The notes under the pieces: generated by a model | Database searches by the model: none | Told to the model about the DNA's origin: nothing | The model's input: the letters and a program-made list of their open reading frames with translations, nothing else | Program-made: the position numbers and the translations under genes | Shown here: piece by piece, positions 6,892 to 15,389 of the stretch | Layout: each line of letters opens with the position of its first letter | How positions within the stretch are numbered: position 1 is the first letter of the stretch | NCBI GenBank assembly: GCA_001417715.1 | Contig: BBRT01000184.1 | Location: 1-37,681 of the forward strand | Source of the DNA: Candidatus Symbiothrix dinenymphae | GTDB lineage: Bacteria > Bacteroidota > Bacteroidia > Bacteroidales > Azobacteroidaceae | Reading direction: 5' to 3' | DNA length: 37,681 bases

Positions 6892-8298
6892 ATGCAAGAA
6901 AAATTAGACTACAAAGTAGCTGACATCAGTTTGGCGACTTTTGGACGCAAAGAGATTGAAATCGCGGAACATGAAATGCCCGGCTTGATGGCACTTCGCG
7001 CGAAGTACGGCAAAGAAAAGCCGCTTAAAGGCGCACGCATCATGGGGTCGCTCCACATGACGATTCAGACTGCCGTGCTGATTGAGACGCTTGTGGAACT
7101 CGGTGCCGATGTGCGCTGGGTGAGTTGCAACATTTTTTCGACACAAGACCATGCCGCCGCCGCCATTGCTGCCGCGGGTGTTCCCGTTTTTGCGTGGAAA
7201 GGCGAATCGCTCGAAGAATATTGGTGGTGCACCGACCAAGCCCTGCGCTTCCCCAACGGCGAAGGACCCAACCTGATTGTGGACGACGGTGGCGATGCTA
7301 CCTTGCTGATTCATTGGGGTTTCCAAGCCGAAAACGATGCCAAAACCATCGCCCGCAAAGGAGGCAACCACGAAGAACAGGTGATTTTAGACACACTAAA
7401 CAGGATATTGAAAGAAGACCCAACGCGCTGGCATCGCACCGTGAGCAAACTAAAAGGCGTGTCCGAAGAAACCACCACAGGCGTACACCGCTTATATCAA
7501 ATGCTCGAAAGAGGCGAACTACTGATTCCCGCCATCAATGTGAACGACTCGGTCACCAAATCCAAATTCGACAACCTCTACGGCTGCCGCGAATCCCTTG
7601 CCGATGGCATCAAACGCGCTACGGACGTGATGATTGCCGGTAAAGTGGTGGTGGTGCTCGGCTACGGCGATGTGGGAAAGGGTTGCGCCCGTTCGATGCG
7701 CGCCTACGGCGCGCGCGTGCTCGTCACCGAAATAGACCCCATTTGTGCCTTACAAGCCGCTATGGAGGGCTTTGAAGTCACCACGATGGAGGAAGCCGTG
7801 AAGGAAGGCAATATCTTCGTGACCACCACCGGCAACCGCGATGTCATCACCATCGACCACTTGAAAGTGATGCGCGACCAGTCAATAGTCTGCAACATCG
7901 GGCATTTCGACAACGAAATTCAGGTAGAAAAACTCGTCAACTTCCCCGGCATCAAGCACCTCAACATCAAGCCGCAAGTAGACAAATACACCTTCCCGAC
8001 AGGCAATTCGATTTTCCTGCTGGCAGAAGGTCGCTTAGTCAATCTGGGTTGCGCCACCGGTCACCCCTCATTCGTGATGAGCAACTCGTTCACCAACCAG
8101 ACTTTGGCACAAATCGACCTCTGGCAACACAACTACGAAATCGGCGTGACAAGGCTCTCAAAGCAGTTGGACGAAGAAGTAGCACGCCTGCATCTGGGAA
8201 ACATCGGCGTCAAATTGACAAAATTGACCCCCGAACAAGCAGCGTATATCGGCGTAAATCCCGACGGACCGTACAAACCGGAGCATTATCGCTATTAA
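6892..8298 (+). CDS. ahcY: Adenosylhomocysteinase
   Basis: A 468-residue S-adenosylhomocysteine hydrolase, which splits SAH to adenosine and homocysteine in the methyl cycle using bound NAD. Substrate-domain motifs include [16 protein letters not shown] and [14 protein letters not shown]. The NAD-binding loop is [18 protein letters not shown] with acidic VTEIDP after it. The C-terminus [12 protein letters not shown] supplies the conserved Lys and Tyr that close over NAD. Length and ends are typical. The ATG at 6892 is chosen because the earlier in-frame start at 6862 overlaps the -7 element. It is followed at ten bases by a small unrelated frame. Confidence 0.97.
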   Translation: MQEKLDYKVADISLATFGRKEIEIAEHEMPGLMALRAKYGKEKPLKGARIMGSLHMTIQTAVLIETLVELGADVRWVSCNIFSTQDHAAAAIAAAGVPVFAWKGESLEEYWWCTDQALRFPNGEGPNLIVDDGGDATLLIHWGFQAENDAKTIARKGGNHEEQVILDTLNRILKEDPTRWHRTVSKLKGVSEETTTGVHRLYQMLERGELLIPAINVNDSVTKSKFDNLYGCRESLADGIKRATDVMIAGKVVVVLGYGDVGKGCARSMRAYGARVLVTEIDPICALQAAMEGFEVTTMEEAVKEGNIFVTTTGNRDVITIDHLKVMRDQSIVCNIGHFDNEIQVEKLVNFPGIKHLNIKPQVDKYTFPTGNSIFLLAEGRLVNLGCATGHPSFVMSNSFTNQTLAQIDLWQHNYEIGVTRLSKQLDEEVARLHLGNIGVKLTKLTPEQAAYIGVNPDGPYKPEHYRY

Positions 8299-8308
8299 AT
8301 GCAAACGT

Positions 8309-8518
8309 ATGACAGCATTAGAAAAACGGCAACAGAAGTCATTTGCGGAAGCCGACAAATTTATCGAAGATAACGGAAAGATTGGATACAACCGCTATGG
8401 CAATGACATATTGGAAATAGCCGACCTTCACGAGGGCAATGTGCTCATGGGCGAAGATGGCAACTTTTATTTTATTGATACGATACCGTACATGAAACAA
8501 AATCATACAAATCAATAA
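8309..8518 (+). CDS. Small protein with kinase-like motif, probably a C-terminal fragment
   Basis: A 69-residue frame beginning MTALEKRQQK. Residues about 40-60 read ADLHEGNVLMGEDGNFYFID, which resembles the DxHxxN catalytic loop and following metal-binding Asp of kinase-like folds, including those found in large polyvalent proteins of mobile elements. The whole N-lobe of a kinase is absent, so this is more likely a remnant than an active enzyme. No promoter of its own was seen; it lies ten bases after ahcY and may be cotranscribed. Its function is unknown. Confidence 0.5.
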   Translation: MTALEKRQQKSFAEADKFIEDNGKIGYNRYGNDILEIADLHEGNVLMGEDGNFYFIDTIPYMKQNHTNQ

Positions 8519-8576
8519 AATCACACGAAAATCACAGTTCAGACAAAAAACGCTTGCACATCCAAAAAATTCTGTG

Positions 8577-8584
8577 TACTTTTG
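8577..8584 (+). promoter_or_regulatory. -7 promoter element of the NagB/PIG-L fusion gene
   Basis: TACTTTTG lies 27 bases before the ATG at 8612. Confidence 0.6.
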
Positions 8585-8611
8585 CTGCTCAAAAAAGACA
8601 TTAAAATTAGT

Positions 8612-10525
8612 ATGGAAAATCTGGATAAAAGGTACGAAAAAGTGCCGGTTTCTATCTTCACCGATGCTGATGTGGCTTCGGATTTGGTTGCTAAACAGGT
8701 GGCTACGCTCATTCGCGAGAAGCAGGTTGCCAAGCAGAAGTGTGTGTTGGGGCTGGTGGGCGGCTCTTCGGTGGTGGGCGTGTATGAACGGCTCGTGGAA
8801 CTGCACAAAAAGGAGGGGCTGAGTTTCAAAAACGTGGTCGTCTTCAACGAGTCCGAGTATTATCCGCTGGCGAAAGACGAGTTGCAAAGTCATTACCTCT
8901 ACTTGTACGAATATCTGTTCCACGAGGTGGACATTTTGCCGGAAAATATTCACCTGATTCCGGGCAATCTGAAAAAAGAGGAGATTTCTGCTTTTTGCGA
9001 AAAATATGAAAAACTCCTCAAAGAAGCGGGCGGCATCGACCTCCAATTGATAAGCGCGGACGGACGCGGACAGTTGGCTGCCAACGAACCCGGCTCGATG
9101 TTCACCTCGCGCACCCACTTGGTGACGCTGGACTATTCGACGCGCATGGGTGCCGCAAGTAATTTTTTCGGCGAAGAAAATGTGCCAAATCATTGTATCA
9201 CAATCGGTTTGGGTACTATTATGGATGCCAAACGCATCATTTTCATGGCGTGGGGCGAAGGCAAAGCAAAAGTCATCCGCAAAATTGTGGAAGAGGGTAT
9301 GACGGAAATGCTCCCCGCATCCATCCTGCAAAAGCATCCCAACGCCTCTTTTATCTTCGATGAGGCTTCGGCAGCCGAACTGACACGCATCAAAACGCCG
9401 TGGCTGGTGGGTACGGTCAAGTGGACGGACAGAGCCATTCGCAAAGCCGTGTTTTGGTTGTGCGAAAAGTTGGAAAAACCTATCCTCAAACTCACAGAGC
9501 GCGATTACAACGACAGTGGGTTGGGCGAACTCGTGTCCGAATTTGGTCCCGCCAATAAGATTAACATCCGCGTATTCAACGACTTACAGCATACCATCAC
9601 CGGCTGGCCCGGCGGTAAACCCAATGCTGACGACAGCACGCGCCCCGAACGTGCCACGCCATTCCCCAAGCGGGTGGTGGTGTTCAGTCCGCACCCCGAC
9701 GACGATGTAATTTCGATGGGCGGAACGCTGGCGCGCCTCTCCGAACATGGTCATGAGGTGCATCTTGCTTATGAAACGTCCGGCAACATCGCCGTTTTCG
9801 ATGATGAGGTAACGCGCTTCCTGGATTTTGTGCGCGGCATTGCACCATTGTACAAATTTGACGACAAAACGGCGCAGGAAGCCTATCAACAGTCATTGGA
9901 CTTTTTCAAGCAAAAACGTCCCGGACAGCCTGATATAAAACAAGTTGCAGCCTGCAAAACGGCTATCCGTCAGGGTGAAGCGCGCTCGGCGTGTCGCTAT
10001 CTGGGCATCCCCGAAAATCGCGTGCACTTCCTCAACCTGCCGTTCTACGAAACAGGAACGGTGAAAAAAGCACCCATCACGAAGGCGGATGTGGACATCA
10101 TCGTCAAATTGTTGCAGGAAGTGAAACCGCAGCAAATTTTTGCCGCCGGCGACCTCTCCGACCCCCACGGCACACATCGCGTCTGCTTCATCGCCATTTT
10201 GGAAGCATTAAAGCAATTGCAGGGCGAAACATGGCTCAAAGACTGCTATATGTGGCTCTACCGCGGTGCATGGCAGGAATGGGACATCGCCGAAGTGGAT
10301 ATGGCGGTGCCGCTAAGCCCCGAAGAAAGCCGCATCAAGCGCATGGCAATCTACAAACACCAGTCGCAAAAAGACCCCGCGCTGTTCCCCGGAACCGACC
10401 AGCGCGAGTTCTGGAAGCGGGCAGAAGACCGCAACAAAAACACCGCCGCACGCTACGACCAACTCGGCATGGCAGAATATCAAGCAATGGAACTCTTTGT
10501 GCGTCACCACTTTGAAAAAAAATAA
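8612..10525 (+). CDS. NagB-like / PIG-L (LmbE-like) two-domain sugar-phosphate protein
   Basis: A 637-residue fusion. The N-terminal half is NagB/RpiA-like, related to glucosamine-6-phosphate deaminase (LGLVGGSSVVGVYERL, NEPGSMFTSRT, a WLVG segment). The C-terminal half, from about residue 350, is a PIG-L zinc deacetylase domain (VVVFSPHPDDDVISMGG). Such fusions occur in Bacteroidota and are annotated as glucosamine-6-phosphate deaminases. Canonical NagB catalytic residues are not conserved: the FNxDEY motif reads FNESEY, and the GH before NEPG reads GQ. The deaminase half may be inactive or changed; a deacetylase acting on amino-sugars is possible. The ATG at 8612 is chosen from the promoter and NagB alignment. 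Its end overlaps the ABC ATPase gene. Confidence 0.85.
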   Translation: MENLDKRYEKVPVSIFTDADVASDLVAKQVATLIREKQVAKQKCVLGLVGGSSVVGVYERLVELHKKEGLSFKNVVVFNESEYYPLAKDELQSHYLYLYEYLFHEVDILPENIHLIPGNLKKEEISAFCEKYEKLLKEAGGIDLQLISADGRGQLAANEPGSMFTSRTHLVTLDYSTRMGAASNFFGEENVPNHCITIGLGTIMDAKRIIFMAWGEGKAKVIRKIVEEGMTEMLPASILQKHPNASFIFDEASAAELTRIKTPWLVGTVKWTDRAIRKAVFWLCEKLEKPILKLTERDYNDSGLGELVSEFGPANKINIRVFNDLQHTITGWPGGKPNADDSTRPERATPFPKRVVVFSPHPDDDVISMGGTLARLSEHGHEVHLAYETSGNIAVFDDEVTRFLDFVRGIAPLYKFDDKTAQEAYQQSLDFFKQKRPGQPDIKQVAACKTAIRQGEARSACRYLGIPENRVHFLNLPFYETGTVKKAPITKADVDIIVKLLQEVKPQQIFAAGDLSDPHGTHRVCFIAILEALKQLQGETWLKDCYMWLYRGAWQEWDIAEVDMAVPLSPEESRIKRMAIYKHQSQKDPALFPGTDQREFWKRAEDRNKNTAARYDQLGMAEYQAMELFVRHHFEKK

Positions 10526-11285
10526 CATCATCCTCAACAACCTCGCGATAGGTTACAGAAAATCAATCATCGCCGAAAATTTGAACGCCACAATTTTCGG
10601 CGGCGAATTGACATGCCTCGCAGGTGTGAATGGCGTGGGAAAATCCACGCTACTGCGCACATTGGCAGGTTTTCAACCACCGCTGGCAGGCTACATCAGT
10701 TATCAGTTACCAGTTACCAGTTACCAATTATCAGTTAGCAATTATCAATTATCAGTTAGCAATTACCAATTAAAAGAATTGTCACACATCATAGGCGTAG
10801 TGCTCACCGAAAAAATCACAGCTACAGACCTTTCAGTAACCGATTTAGTAGGCATGGGGCGCAACCCCTACACCAATTTCTGGGGGCAGATGACAGCCGA
10901 AGACCGGCAAATTGTGCGCGAGGCAATCGCGCAAGTCGGCATCACCGAATTGGCAAACCGCCCCACCGACACGCTGAGCGACGGCGAACGGCAAAAAGTA
11001 ATGATTGCCAAAGTGCTCGCGCAACAAACGCCGGTCATCTTTTTAGACGAGCCAACTGCCTTCCTCGACTACCCCAGCAAAGTAGAAATCATGAATTTGC
11101 TGCGCACATTGAGCCGCGAAACCGGCAAAGCCATCTTTCTCTCAAGCCACGACTTGGAATTAGTGTGCAGAACAGCCGACAAACTCTGGGTGCTGGACAA
11201 ATCGCGCGGACTGATTGTTGGCTCGCCGGAGGAGTTGACAGAAAATGGTTGCTTGAAACAAATTTTTCAGTACGGAAATTCTTAG
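10512..11285 (+). CDS. ABC transporter ATP-binding protein, siderophore/heme/cobalamin import type
   Basis: A 257-residue ATPase of the FecE/BtuD type. Walker A is GVNGVGKST (38-46), the signature is LSDGE (155-159), Walker B is VIFLDEP (175-181), and SSHD is the H-loop. GVVLTEKITATDLSV...GMGRNPYTNFWG is typical of ferric-siderophore importers. There is no ATG; TTG at 10512 gives the best N-terminus (MKKNNIILNN), overlapping the upstream gene by 14 bases, so translation is probably coupled. Residues about 63-87 are a YQL-rich insert encoded by eleven heptanucleotide repeats, replacing the usual segment before KELS. No permease or binding-protein gene is nearby, so it is an orphan subunit in this window. 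Confidence 0.86.
   Translation: MKKNNIILNNLAIGYRKSIIAENLNATIFGGELTCLAGVNGVGKSTLLRTLAGFQPPLAGYISYQLPVTSYQLSVSNYQLSVSNYQLKELSHIIGVVLTEKITATDLSVTDLVGMGRNPYTNFWGQMTAEDRQIVREAIAQVGITELANRPTDTLSDGERQKVMIAKVLAQQTPVIFLDEPTAFLDYPSKVEIMNLLRTLSRETGKAIFLSSHDLELVCRTADKLWVLDKSRGLIVGSPEELTENGCLKQIFQYGNS
10697..10773. repeat. Heptanucleotide tandem repeat inside the ABC ATPase gene
   Basis: Eleven consecutive 7-bp units of consensus CARTTAN (CAGTTAC, CAGTTAT, CAATTAT, CAGTTAG, CAATTAC, CAATTAA). Three units make 21 bases, so the frame stays open and encodes repeating YQL-xxx-N/S-type heptads. The same CAGTTAC and CAATTAC units occur in priA at 26807-26862. Confidence 0.93.
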
Positions 11286-11303
11286 AAATTCACAATTTTT
11301 TTG

Positions 11304-11311
11304 TACTTTTG
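11304..11311 (+). promoter_or_regulatory. Orphan -7 promoter element before the palindromic element
   Basis: TACTTTTG fits the consensus, but what follows is the element at 11337-11605, not a gene. It may be the older promoter of frdC displaced by insertion, the promoter of a lost gene, or drive transcription through the element. Confidence 0.4.
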
Positions 11312-11336
11312 CACCAAAATTTGAAATATCAATATC

Positions 11337-11605
11337 GGCTAAATCTTTTTTCAGGTGCTACTATTTCGCAAACGCTGTTTTATCCCGTAGGGATTATAGC
11401 TCGGTAGAAATGGAATGCCTCCCCCATTCCTGCATCCCGTAGGGATGCAACATCATCCGCAATCGGTTGCATCCCTACGGGATGCAGGGTGGAGGTGAGG
11501 ATTGGCTTTTCTACCGAGCTATAATCCCTACGGGATAAAAGGCTATGTCCCTACGGGACAAAACACCGTTTGCGAAATAATAGCACCTGAGAAAAAGATT
11601 TAGCC
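11337..11605. repeat. Large palindromic element, second family
   Basis: About 269 bp with long inverted arms. The left arm (11337-11410) starts GGCTAAATC and includes CAGGTGCTAC, TTTCGCAAACG, TATCCCGTAGGGATTATAGC; the right arm (about 11509-11605) is its inverse. The right arm holds an extra unit, GTCCCTACGGGAC plus linker, missing on the left. The centre carries a second palindrome, CTGCATCCCGTAGGGATGCA and its inverse. There is no coding capacity. It lies between the ABC ATPase gene and the frdCAB promoter and accounts for most of the 400-base gap. It is a probable non-autonomous mobile element. Confidence 0.85.
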
Positions 11606-11644
11606 AAATTTCCTGAAGAACTATTTTTATTAAGATTTTTTTTG

Positions 11645-11652
11645 TAACTTTG
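11645..11652 (+). promoter_or_regulatory. -7 promoter element of frdCAB
   Basis: TAACTTTG lies 36 bases before the frdC ATG and 40 bases after the palindromic element. Confidence 0.65.
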
Positions 11653-11688
11653 CGCGCGATTTCAAGGGAAATATAAAACAAATAATAT

Positions 11689-12372
11689 ATGTATTGGCTA
11701 TTTAATTCTTCTATTGGCAGGAAGTTCATCATGAGCATCACGGGGACTTGCCTTGTGCTGTTTTTATTGTTTCACATGAGCATGAACCTGGTTTTGGTGT
11801 TCTCTACCGAAGCCTACGACATGATTTGTGAATTTTTGGGTGCCAACTGGTATGCGGTGGTGGCTACGCTGGCTTTGGCGGGCGGGTTTGCGATTCACAT
11901 CCTCTACGGCACGGCATTAACGCTTCAAAACAAGTTTGCGCGTGGCTCTCAGGGCTACACATCCGGCAACAACACGAAAACGGAGTGGTCGGCAAAAAAC
12001 ATGTACGTCTTGGGGCTGTTTATCCTCTTGGGGTTGGCGGTGCACTTGTGCAATTTCTGGTACAAGATGCAATTCGCCGAGTTGATTGGTTCGCCGGATG
12101 CGGTGAAGGCAGGTTCGGGGTTAGTCATCGCGCTGTTTTCAAATGCCGTTTATGTGGTGATTTACCTGCTGTGGCTGTGGGCACTGTGGTTTCACCTCAC
12201 CCACGGCGTGTGGAGCGCATTCCAAACGCTCGGCTGGAACAACAAAACATGGTACAAGCGCGTGCATTTCATTGCGTACATCGTGGCAACGGTCATCGCG
12301 ATAGGCTTCGCAATATGCCCTGTGTATTTTGGGTTGCAAAGTTTGTTAAATGGCACAATGACAATAGTTTAA
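11689..12372 (+). CDS. frdC: Succinate dehydrogenase/fumarate reductase cytochrome b subunit
   Basis: A 227-residue membrane anchor with five hydrophobic helices, beginning MYWLFNSSIGRKFIMSITG, as in the single-subunit diheme cytochrome b558 of Bacteroidales and epsilon-proteobacterial enzymes. Histidines in the helices (His29 in LFHMS, the AIHILYG and AVHLCNF His, and LWFHLTHG) are the likely heme ligands. It exchanges electrons between menaquinone and the catalytic subunits FrdA and FrdB, which follow. In an anaerobe the complex most likely reduces fumarate. An inverted pair of REP-like hairpins separates it from frdA. Confidence 0.93.
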   Translation: MYWLFNSSIGRKFIMSITGTCLVLFLLFHMSMNLVLVFSTEAYDMICEFLGANWYAVVATLALAGGFAIHILYGTALTLQNKFARGSQGYTSGNNTKTEWSAKNMYVLGLFILLGLAVHLCNFWYKMQFAELIGSPDAVKAGSGLVIALFSNAVYVVIYLLWLWALWFHLTHGVWSAFQTLGWNNKTWYKRVHFIAYIVATVIAIGFAICPVYFGLQSLLNGTMTIV

Positions 12373-12376
12373 AAAT

Positions 12377-12442
12377 GTCATGGCGGGCTTGACCCGCCAT
12401 CCCCTGATTATACAAGGGATTGCGGGTCAAGCCCGCAATGAC
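12377..12442. repeat. Inverted pair of REP-like hairpins between frdC and frdA
   Basis: ATGGCGGG-CTTGA-CCCGCCAT (12380-12400) and ATTGCGGG-TCAAG-CCCGCAAT (12419-12439) face each other, so each folds alone and the pair can fold together. The T-A pair of one unit is G-C in the other, a compensated change. Confidence 0.9.
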
Positions 12443-12472
12443 AAATAATTCATAATTTATAATTAGAAAGAT

Positions 12473-14416
12473 ATGACAAAATTAGAAGCAAAAATTCCGG
12501 CGGGACAGCTTGCCGAAAAATGGACAAATTATAAGGACCACCAGAAATTGGTGAATCCTGCTAACAAACGCCGCTTGGACGTGATTGTGGTGGGCACCGG
12601 CTTGGCGGGTGCTTCGGCTGCCGCTTCGCTGGGCGAACTGGGTTTCAATGTGCTGAATTTCTGTATTCAGGACTCGCCGCGGCGGGCACATTCCATTGCT
12701 GCTCAGGGAGGTATCAATGCAGCAAAAAATTATCAAAATGATGGCGACTCGGTTTACCGTCTGTTTTACGACACCATCAAGGGCGGCGACTACCGTGCCC
12801 GTGAAGCCAATGTCTATCGTTTGGCGGAGGTGTCGAACAGTATTATCGACCAATGTGTGGCACAGGGGGTTCCTTTCGCCCGTGAATATGGCGGATTGCT
12901 CGACAATCGCTCATTTGGGGGTGCTCAGGTGTCGCGCACTTTTTATGCCAAAGGGCAAACCGGTCAGCAATTGTTGCTCGGAGCCTATTCCGCTCTCAGT
13001 CGGCAAGTTGGCAAAGGCTCGGTGAAACTTTACACCCGTTACGAGATGTTGGACTTGGTGGTGATTGACGGTCGCGCTCGCGGCATCATCGCCCGCAATT
13101 TGGTGACCGGAAAAATCGAACGTTTTGCTGCTCATGCCGTTGTAATTGGTTCAGGAGGCTACGGAAACACGTTTTTTCTCTCCACCAACGCGATGAACAG
13201 CAACGGCTCAGCTGCGATGCAGTGCTACCGCAAAGGGGCGTTGTTTGCTAATCCGGCGTTTGCACAAATCCACCCGACTTGTATTCCCGTGCACGGCGAA
13301 TTTCAGTCGAAACTGACCCTGATGTCCGAATCGTTGCGCAACGATGGGCGTATCTGGGTGCCGAAAAAACTCGAAGATGCCCAAGCTATTCAGGCAGGGA
13401 CTCTGAAGCCCACGGCAATCCCCGAAGAAGACCGCGACTACTATCTGGAACGCCGCTATCCGGCATTCGGAAATTTGGTGCCGCGCGATGTGGCTTCTCG
13501 CGCTGCCAAAGAGCGTTGCGATGCCGGATATGGTGTCAATAACACAGGCTTGGCGGTTTATTTGGACTTTTCGGAGGCTATCAACCGTTTGGGTTTGAAG
13601 ACGGTAGAGGCGCGCTACGGCAACCTTTTCCAGATGTACGAAAAAATCACGGACGAAAATCCTTACAAAACGCCGATGATGATATTTCCCGCCATCCACT
13701 ACACGATGGGTGGCTTGTGGGTTGATTATGAATTGATGACCACCGTGCAGGGCTGTTTCGCGATAGGCGAGGCAAATTTCTCCGACCACGGTGCCAACCG
13801 CTTGGGGGCTTCGGCATTGATGCAGGGACTGGCAGACGGCTATTTCGTATTGCCCTACACCATTCAAAACTATTTGGCAGACCAAATTGCCGTACCCCGT
13901 TTCAGCGTGGAACGTCCCGAATTTGAGGCAGCAGAGCAGGCTGTGGAAAGCAAAATAGCCAAATTGATGAGCATACAAGGCAACCGCTCGGTGGATTCGT
14001 TCCACAAAGCATTGGGTCACATCATGTGGAACAATGTGGGCATGGGGCGCACCAAAGAGTCGTTGGAAACGGCATTGAAAGAAATCAAGGCATTGAAAAA
14101 AGAATTTTGGGCAGACGTGTTCATCCCCGGCGAACCCAACACCCTGAACACGGAGTTGGAAAAAGCCCTGCGCGTAGCCGACTTCTTCGACATAGGCGAA
14201 CTGATGGCATTGGACGGCTTAAACCGCAACGAATCCTGCGGCGGACACCTCCGCGAAGAATATCAAACCCCCGAAGGAGAAGCCCTCCGCGACGACGAAA
14301 ACTTCGCGTATGCCTCCTGCTGGGAATATCAGGGCGATGATAAAACGCCGGAGCTGGTGAAGGAGCAATTGGATTATGAGTTTGTGGTGAGACAACAGAG
14401 AAATTATAAATCGTAA
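12473..14416 (+). CDS. frdA: Fumarate reductase/succinate dehydrogenase flavoprotein subunit
   Basis: A 647-residue flavoprotein. The FAD-binding start [19 protein letters not shown] lies at about residues 39-57, and the loop with the covalent-FAD histidine is [20 protein letters not shown]. Substrate-site motifs include [15 protein letters not shown] and the capping and C-terminal segments [20 protein letters not shown] and [21 protein letters not shown]. Length agrees with Bacteroidales FrdA. It carries out interconversion of fumarate and succinate and passes electrons to FrdB, encoded downstream. It is the middle gene of frdCAB. Confidence 0.96.
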   Translation: MTKLEAKIPAGQLAEKWTNYKDHQKLVNPANKRRLDVIVVGTGLAGASAAASLGELGFNVLNFCIQDSPRRAHSIAAQGGINAAKNYQNDGDSVYRLFYDTIKGGDYRAREANVYRLAEVSNSIIDQCVAQGVPFAREYGGLLDNRSFGGAQVSRTFYAKGQTGQQLLLGAYSALSRQVGKGSVKLYTRYEMLDLVVIDGRARGIIARNLVTGKIERFAAHAVVIGSGGYGNTFFLSTNAMNSNGSAAMQCYRKGALFANPAFAQIHPTCIPVHGEFQSKLTLMSESLRNDGRIWVPKKLEDAQAIQAGTLKPTAIPEEDRDYYLERRYPAFGNLVPRDVASRAAKERCDAGYGVNNTGLAVYLDFSEAINRLGLKTVEARYGNLFQMYEKITDENPYKTPMMIFPAIHYTMGGLWVDYELMTTVQGCFAIGEANFSDHGANRLGASALMQGLADGYFVLPYTIQNYLADQIAVPRFSVERPEFEAAEQAVESKIAKLMSIQGNRSVDSFHKALGHIMWNNVGMGRTKESLETALKEIKALKKEFWADVFIPGEPNTLNTELEKALRVADFFDIGELMALDGLNRNESCGGHLREEYQTPEGEALRDDENFAYASCWEYQGDDKTPELVKEQLDYEFVVRQQRNYKS

Positions 14417-14424
14417 AAAATCCT

Positions 14425-14506
14425 GTCATGGCGGGCTTGACCCGCCATCCCCTGAAACGGAGAGCACTCTATTTTTGAGGGGATTGCGGGTCAAGCCCGC
14501 AATGAC
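14425..14506. repeat. Inverted pair of REP-like hairpins between frdA and frdB
   Basis: The same pair as after frdC: ATGGCGGG/CCCGCCAT (14428-14448) and ATTGCGGG/CCCGCAAT (14483-14503), with a 34-base spacer instead of 18. It lies inside the operon. Confidence 0.9.
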
Positions 14507-14522
14507 AATAAAAATAATAGTT

Positions 14523-15278
14523 ATGGATAAAGATATAAATGTAAAAGTGCGCATTTGGCGTCAGCAGGGTCCCAAGGCGAAGGGGCATTTTGAGACTTAC
14601 AAATTGCAGAACATCTCCGGCGGCACGTCCTTTTTGGAGATGCTCGACATCTTGAACGAACAGTTGATTCGCGACAAGCAGGAGCCGGTGGTGTTTGACA
14701 ACGACTGCCGCGAAGGTATTTGCGGGATGTGCTCGCTGTATGTCAACGGGCATCCGCACGGTCCCGACGACCTGATAACGACCTGCCAGCTTCACATGCG
14801 CCACTTCAAAAATGGCGAAACGATTACGGTGGAGCCGTGGCGTTCGGCTGCCTTCCCTGTGGTGCGCGACTTGATGGTTGACCGTCAGGCGTTCGACAAA
14901 ATCATGCAAGCAGGCGGCTTCGTGAGCGTGAACACAGGCGGTGTGCCCGATGCCAACGCGATTCCAATTTCCAAAATTGCCGCCGACGAAGCGATGGATG
15001 CAGCCAGCTGTATTGGTTGTGGAGCTTGTGTGGCAGCTTGCAAAAACGGTTCGGCGATGCTGTTCGTGTCGGCAAAAGTGAGTCAGTTGGCACTGCTTCC
15101 GCAAGGCAAAGTGGAAGCCAAAAATCGCGCCAAAAAGATGGTCGCCAAGATGGACGAACTCGGCTTCGGCAATTGCACCAACACCCGCGCCTGCGAACTT
15201 GAATGTCCCAAAGGCGTGAGTATCAGCAATATAGCGCGGCTGAATCGCTCTTTTTTGAGTGCGAAGTTGAGTGATTGA
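14523..15278 (+). CDS. frdB: Fumarate reductase/succinate dehydrogenase iron-sulfur subunit
   Basis: A 251-residue iron-sulfur protein. The N-terminal plant-type ferredoxin domain binds [2Fe-2S] with [15 protein letters not shown], and the C-terminal domain binds the [4Fe-4S] and [3Fe-4S] clusters with [11 protein letters not shown] and [14 protein letters not shown]. It relays electrons between the cytochrome subunit and FrdA. The ATG at 14523 is preferred, as the longer frame from 14475 runs through the REP-like hairpin. It is the last gene of frdCAB. Confidence 0.96.
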   Translation: MDKDINVKVRIWRQQGPKAKGHFETYKLQNISGGTSFLEMLDILNEQLIRDKQEPVVFDNDCREGICGMCSLYVNGHPHGPDDLITTCQLHMRHFKNGETITVEPWRSAAFPVVRDLMVDRQAFDKIMQAGGFVSVNTGGVPDANAIPISKIAADEAMDAASCIGCGACVAACKNGSAMLFVSAKVSQLALLPQGKVEAKNRAKKMVAKMDELGFGNCTNTRACELECPKGVSISNIARLNRSFLSAKLSD

Positions 15279-15286
15279 AAGGCTTT

Positions 15287-15320
15287 GTCATTGCGGGCTA
15301 CAGAGTACGCTATTTTTTTG
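15287..15320. repeat. Degenerate REP-like element after frdB
   Basis: GTCATTGCGGGCT is half of a REP-like unit; the following stretch resembles the spacer of the pair at 14425-14506. The second palindrome half is missing. Confidence 0.5.
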
Positions 15321-15339
15321 TATAACCGAAAAAAAGCAC

Positions 15340-15347
15340 TACCTTTG
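15340..15347 (+). promoter_or_regulatory. -7 promoter element of heptose gene cluster
   Basis: TACCTTTG lies 42 bases before the hddA ATG at 15390. Confidence 0.65.
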
Positions 15348-15389
15348 CACCTCAAACTAAGAGAGAAAAAACGTAGCGACACACAACTT

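Noticed and set aside
10697..10773. Possible CRISPR-like array
   Set aside because: Units are 7 bp with no spacers, inside a coding frame, and no cas genes are present.
13208..14020. Minus-strand frame of 270 codons inside frdA
   Set aside because: It is antisense to conserved FrdA motifs and has no family resemblance.
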